From contig DAIOHQ010000001.1 of NCBI GenBank assembly GCA_036744635.1, positions 20,839 to 84,838 on the forward strand: DNA of 64,000 nt, written 5' to 3'. This document shows positions 63,889 to 64,000 of the stretch, one piece after another. The position numbers and the translations under genes were made by a program. Source of the DNA: DAIOHQ01 sp036744635. GTDB lineage: Bacteria > Planctomycetota > Phycisphaerae > Tepidisphaerales > Tepidisphaeraceae. Positions within the stretch are counted from its first letter, which is position 1. Each line of letters opens with the position of its first letter. The notes below the pieces were generated by a model. It searched no databases. It was not told the origin of the DNA and saw nothing but the letters and a program-made list of their open reading frames with translations.

Positions 63889-63928
63889 TTTTGCGCCACG
63901 CGGGGAAGGATTCCAAGGCTGGCAGCGT

Positions 63929-64000
63929 TCATGGATCTCGCCGCAGCAGGGGGTCGAAACCGGCCTGCTGGTAGTGGTGATCGTAGGCCAGGGCGCTGGC
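63929..64000 (-). CDS. C-terminus of a PIN-domain protein (partial)
   Basis: The last 23 codons read ASALAYDHHYQQAGFDPLLR followed by RDP and stop TGA at 63931-63929. The pattern A-x-D-x-H-F/Y-x-x-A-G-F is the end of many PIN (VapC-like) ribonucleases. The rest lies beyond the right edge. Low certainty because of the short length. Confidence 0.5.
   Translation of the reverse strand, partial: ASALAYDHHYQQAGFDPLLRRDP

Overview
The window looks like GC-rich chromosomal DNA of a planctomycete, probably Phycisphaerae (inferred). Planctomycete-type signs are a prepilin with the [20 protein letters not shown] methylation segment and an H-X-DG box, an ESLEGRLLLS N-terminus on a secreted dehydrogenase, a PEP-CTERM protein, and many exported proteins whose leader is followed by a TTQPATAPSTQPA-like linker. 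A run of ten N at 18424-18433 shows this is a draft scaffold, so linkage across that point is not proven.

Layout. 1-9554 (minus) is a surface-polysaccharide operon. rfbF, rfbG and rfbH make a CDP-3,6-dideoxyhexose precursor, followed by a cupin epimerase and an SDR reductase (the gene order of CDP-ascarylose loci), a flippase and four family-2 glycosyltransferases. 9630-13825 holds a secreted protein, a type II pseudopilin with a long structured leader, and two unknown proteins behind a near-consensus promoter. 14031-18085 is a small defence island: a frameshifted EVE-like/HNH nuclease gene, a PARIS-type AriA/AriB pair and a DUF4338-like protein. It is followed by an array of quasi-palindromes with an exact 21-bp period, then the assembly gap. 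18572-21055 is a phosphoribosyltransferase / DUF5335 / membrane protein / hydrolase / 49-aa protein cluster. 21086-28381 holds an Ala/Pro-rich protein, a TIGR03790 protein, a lipid kinase, a phosphoesterase, a decayed PQQ sugar dehydrogenase, a YHS-like metal-site protein and a ferredoxin.

28462-31763 is a restriction-modification locus whose nuclease/methylase gene is interrupted by two single-base indels. Then come gpmI, a 23-residue lysine-rich peptide gene with complete expression signals, and a 1883-residue two-FHA membrane protein (34287-39938). An isomerase and a membrane-fusion protein form a pair, followed by a radical-SAM remnant. An ECF sigma factor gene and a 1222-residue zinc-finger/DUF4349 anti-sigma-like protein gene form a signalling unit (42869-47254). 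A sulfotransferase, two tiny paralogous lipoproteins and two paralogous 446-residue secreted proteins follow.

51669-58250 holds an FAD enzyme, a colicin-E5-like toxin with its partner, and a MoxR/DUF58 pair split by small genes and a VapBC module, then a PfkB kinase. 58268-64000 holds TraB-like, ankyrin and PEP-CTERM proteins, prmC, truncated nrfH and nrfA remnants, and the end of a PIN protein.

Two patterns run through the window. Many intergenic spaces carry long hairpin elements of several related families, some forming gene ends or sitting at deletion junctions. Several genes keep both ends but lack the middle, or carry one-base indels in homopolymers. This is either real decay or draft-assembly error, and raw reads would decide.
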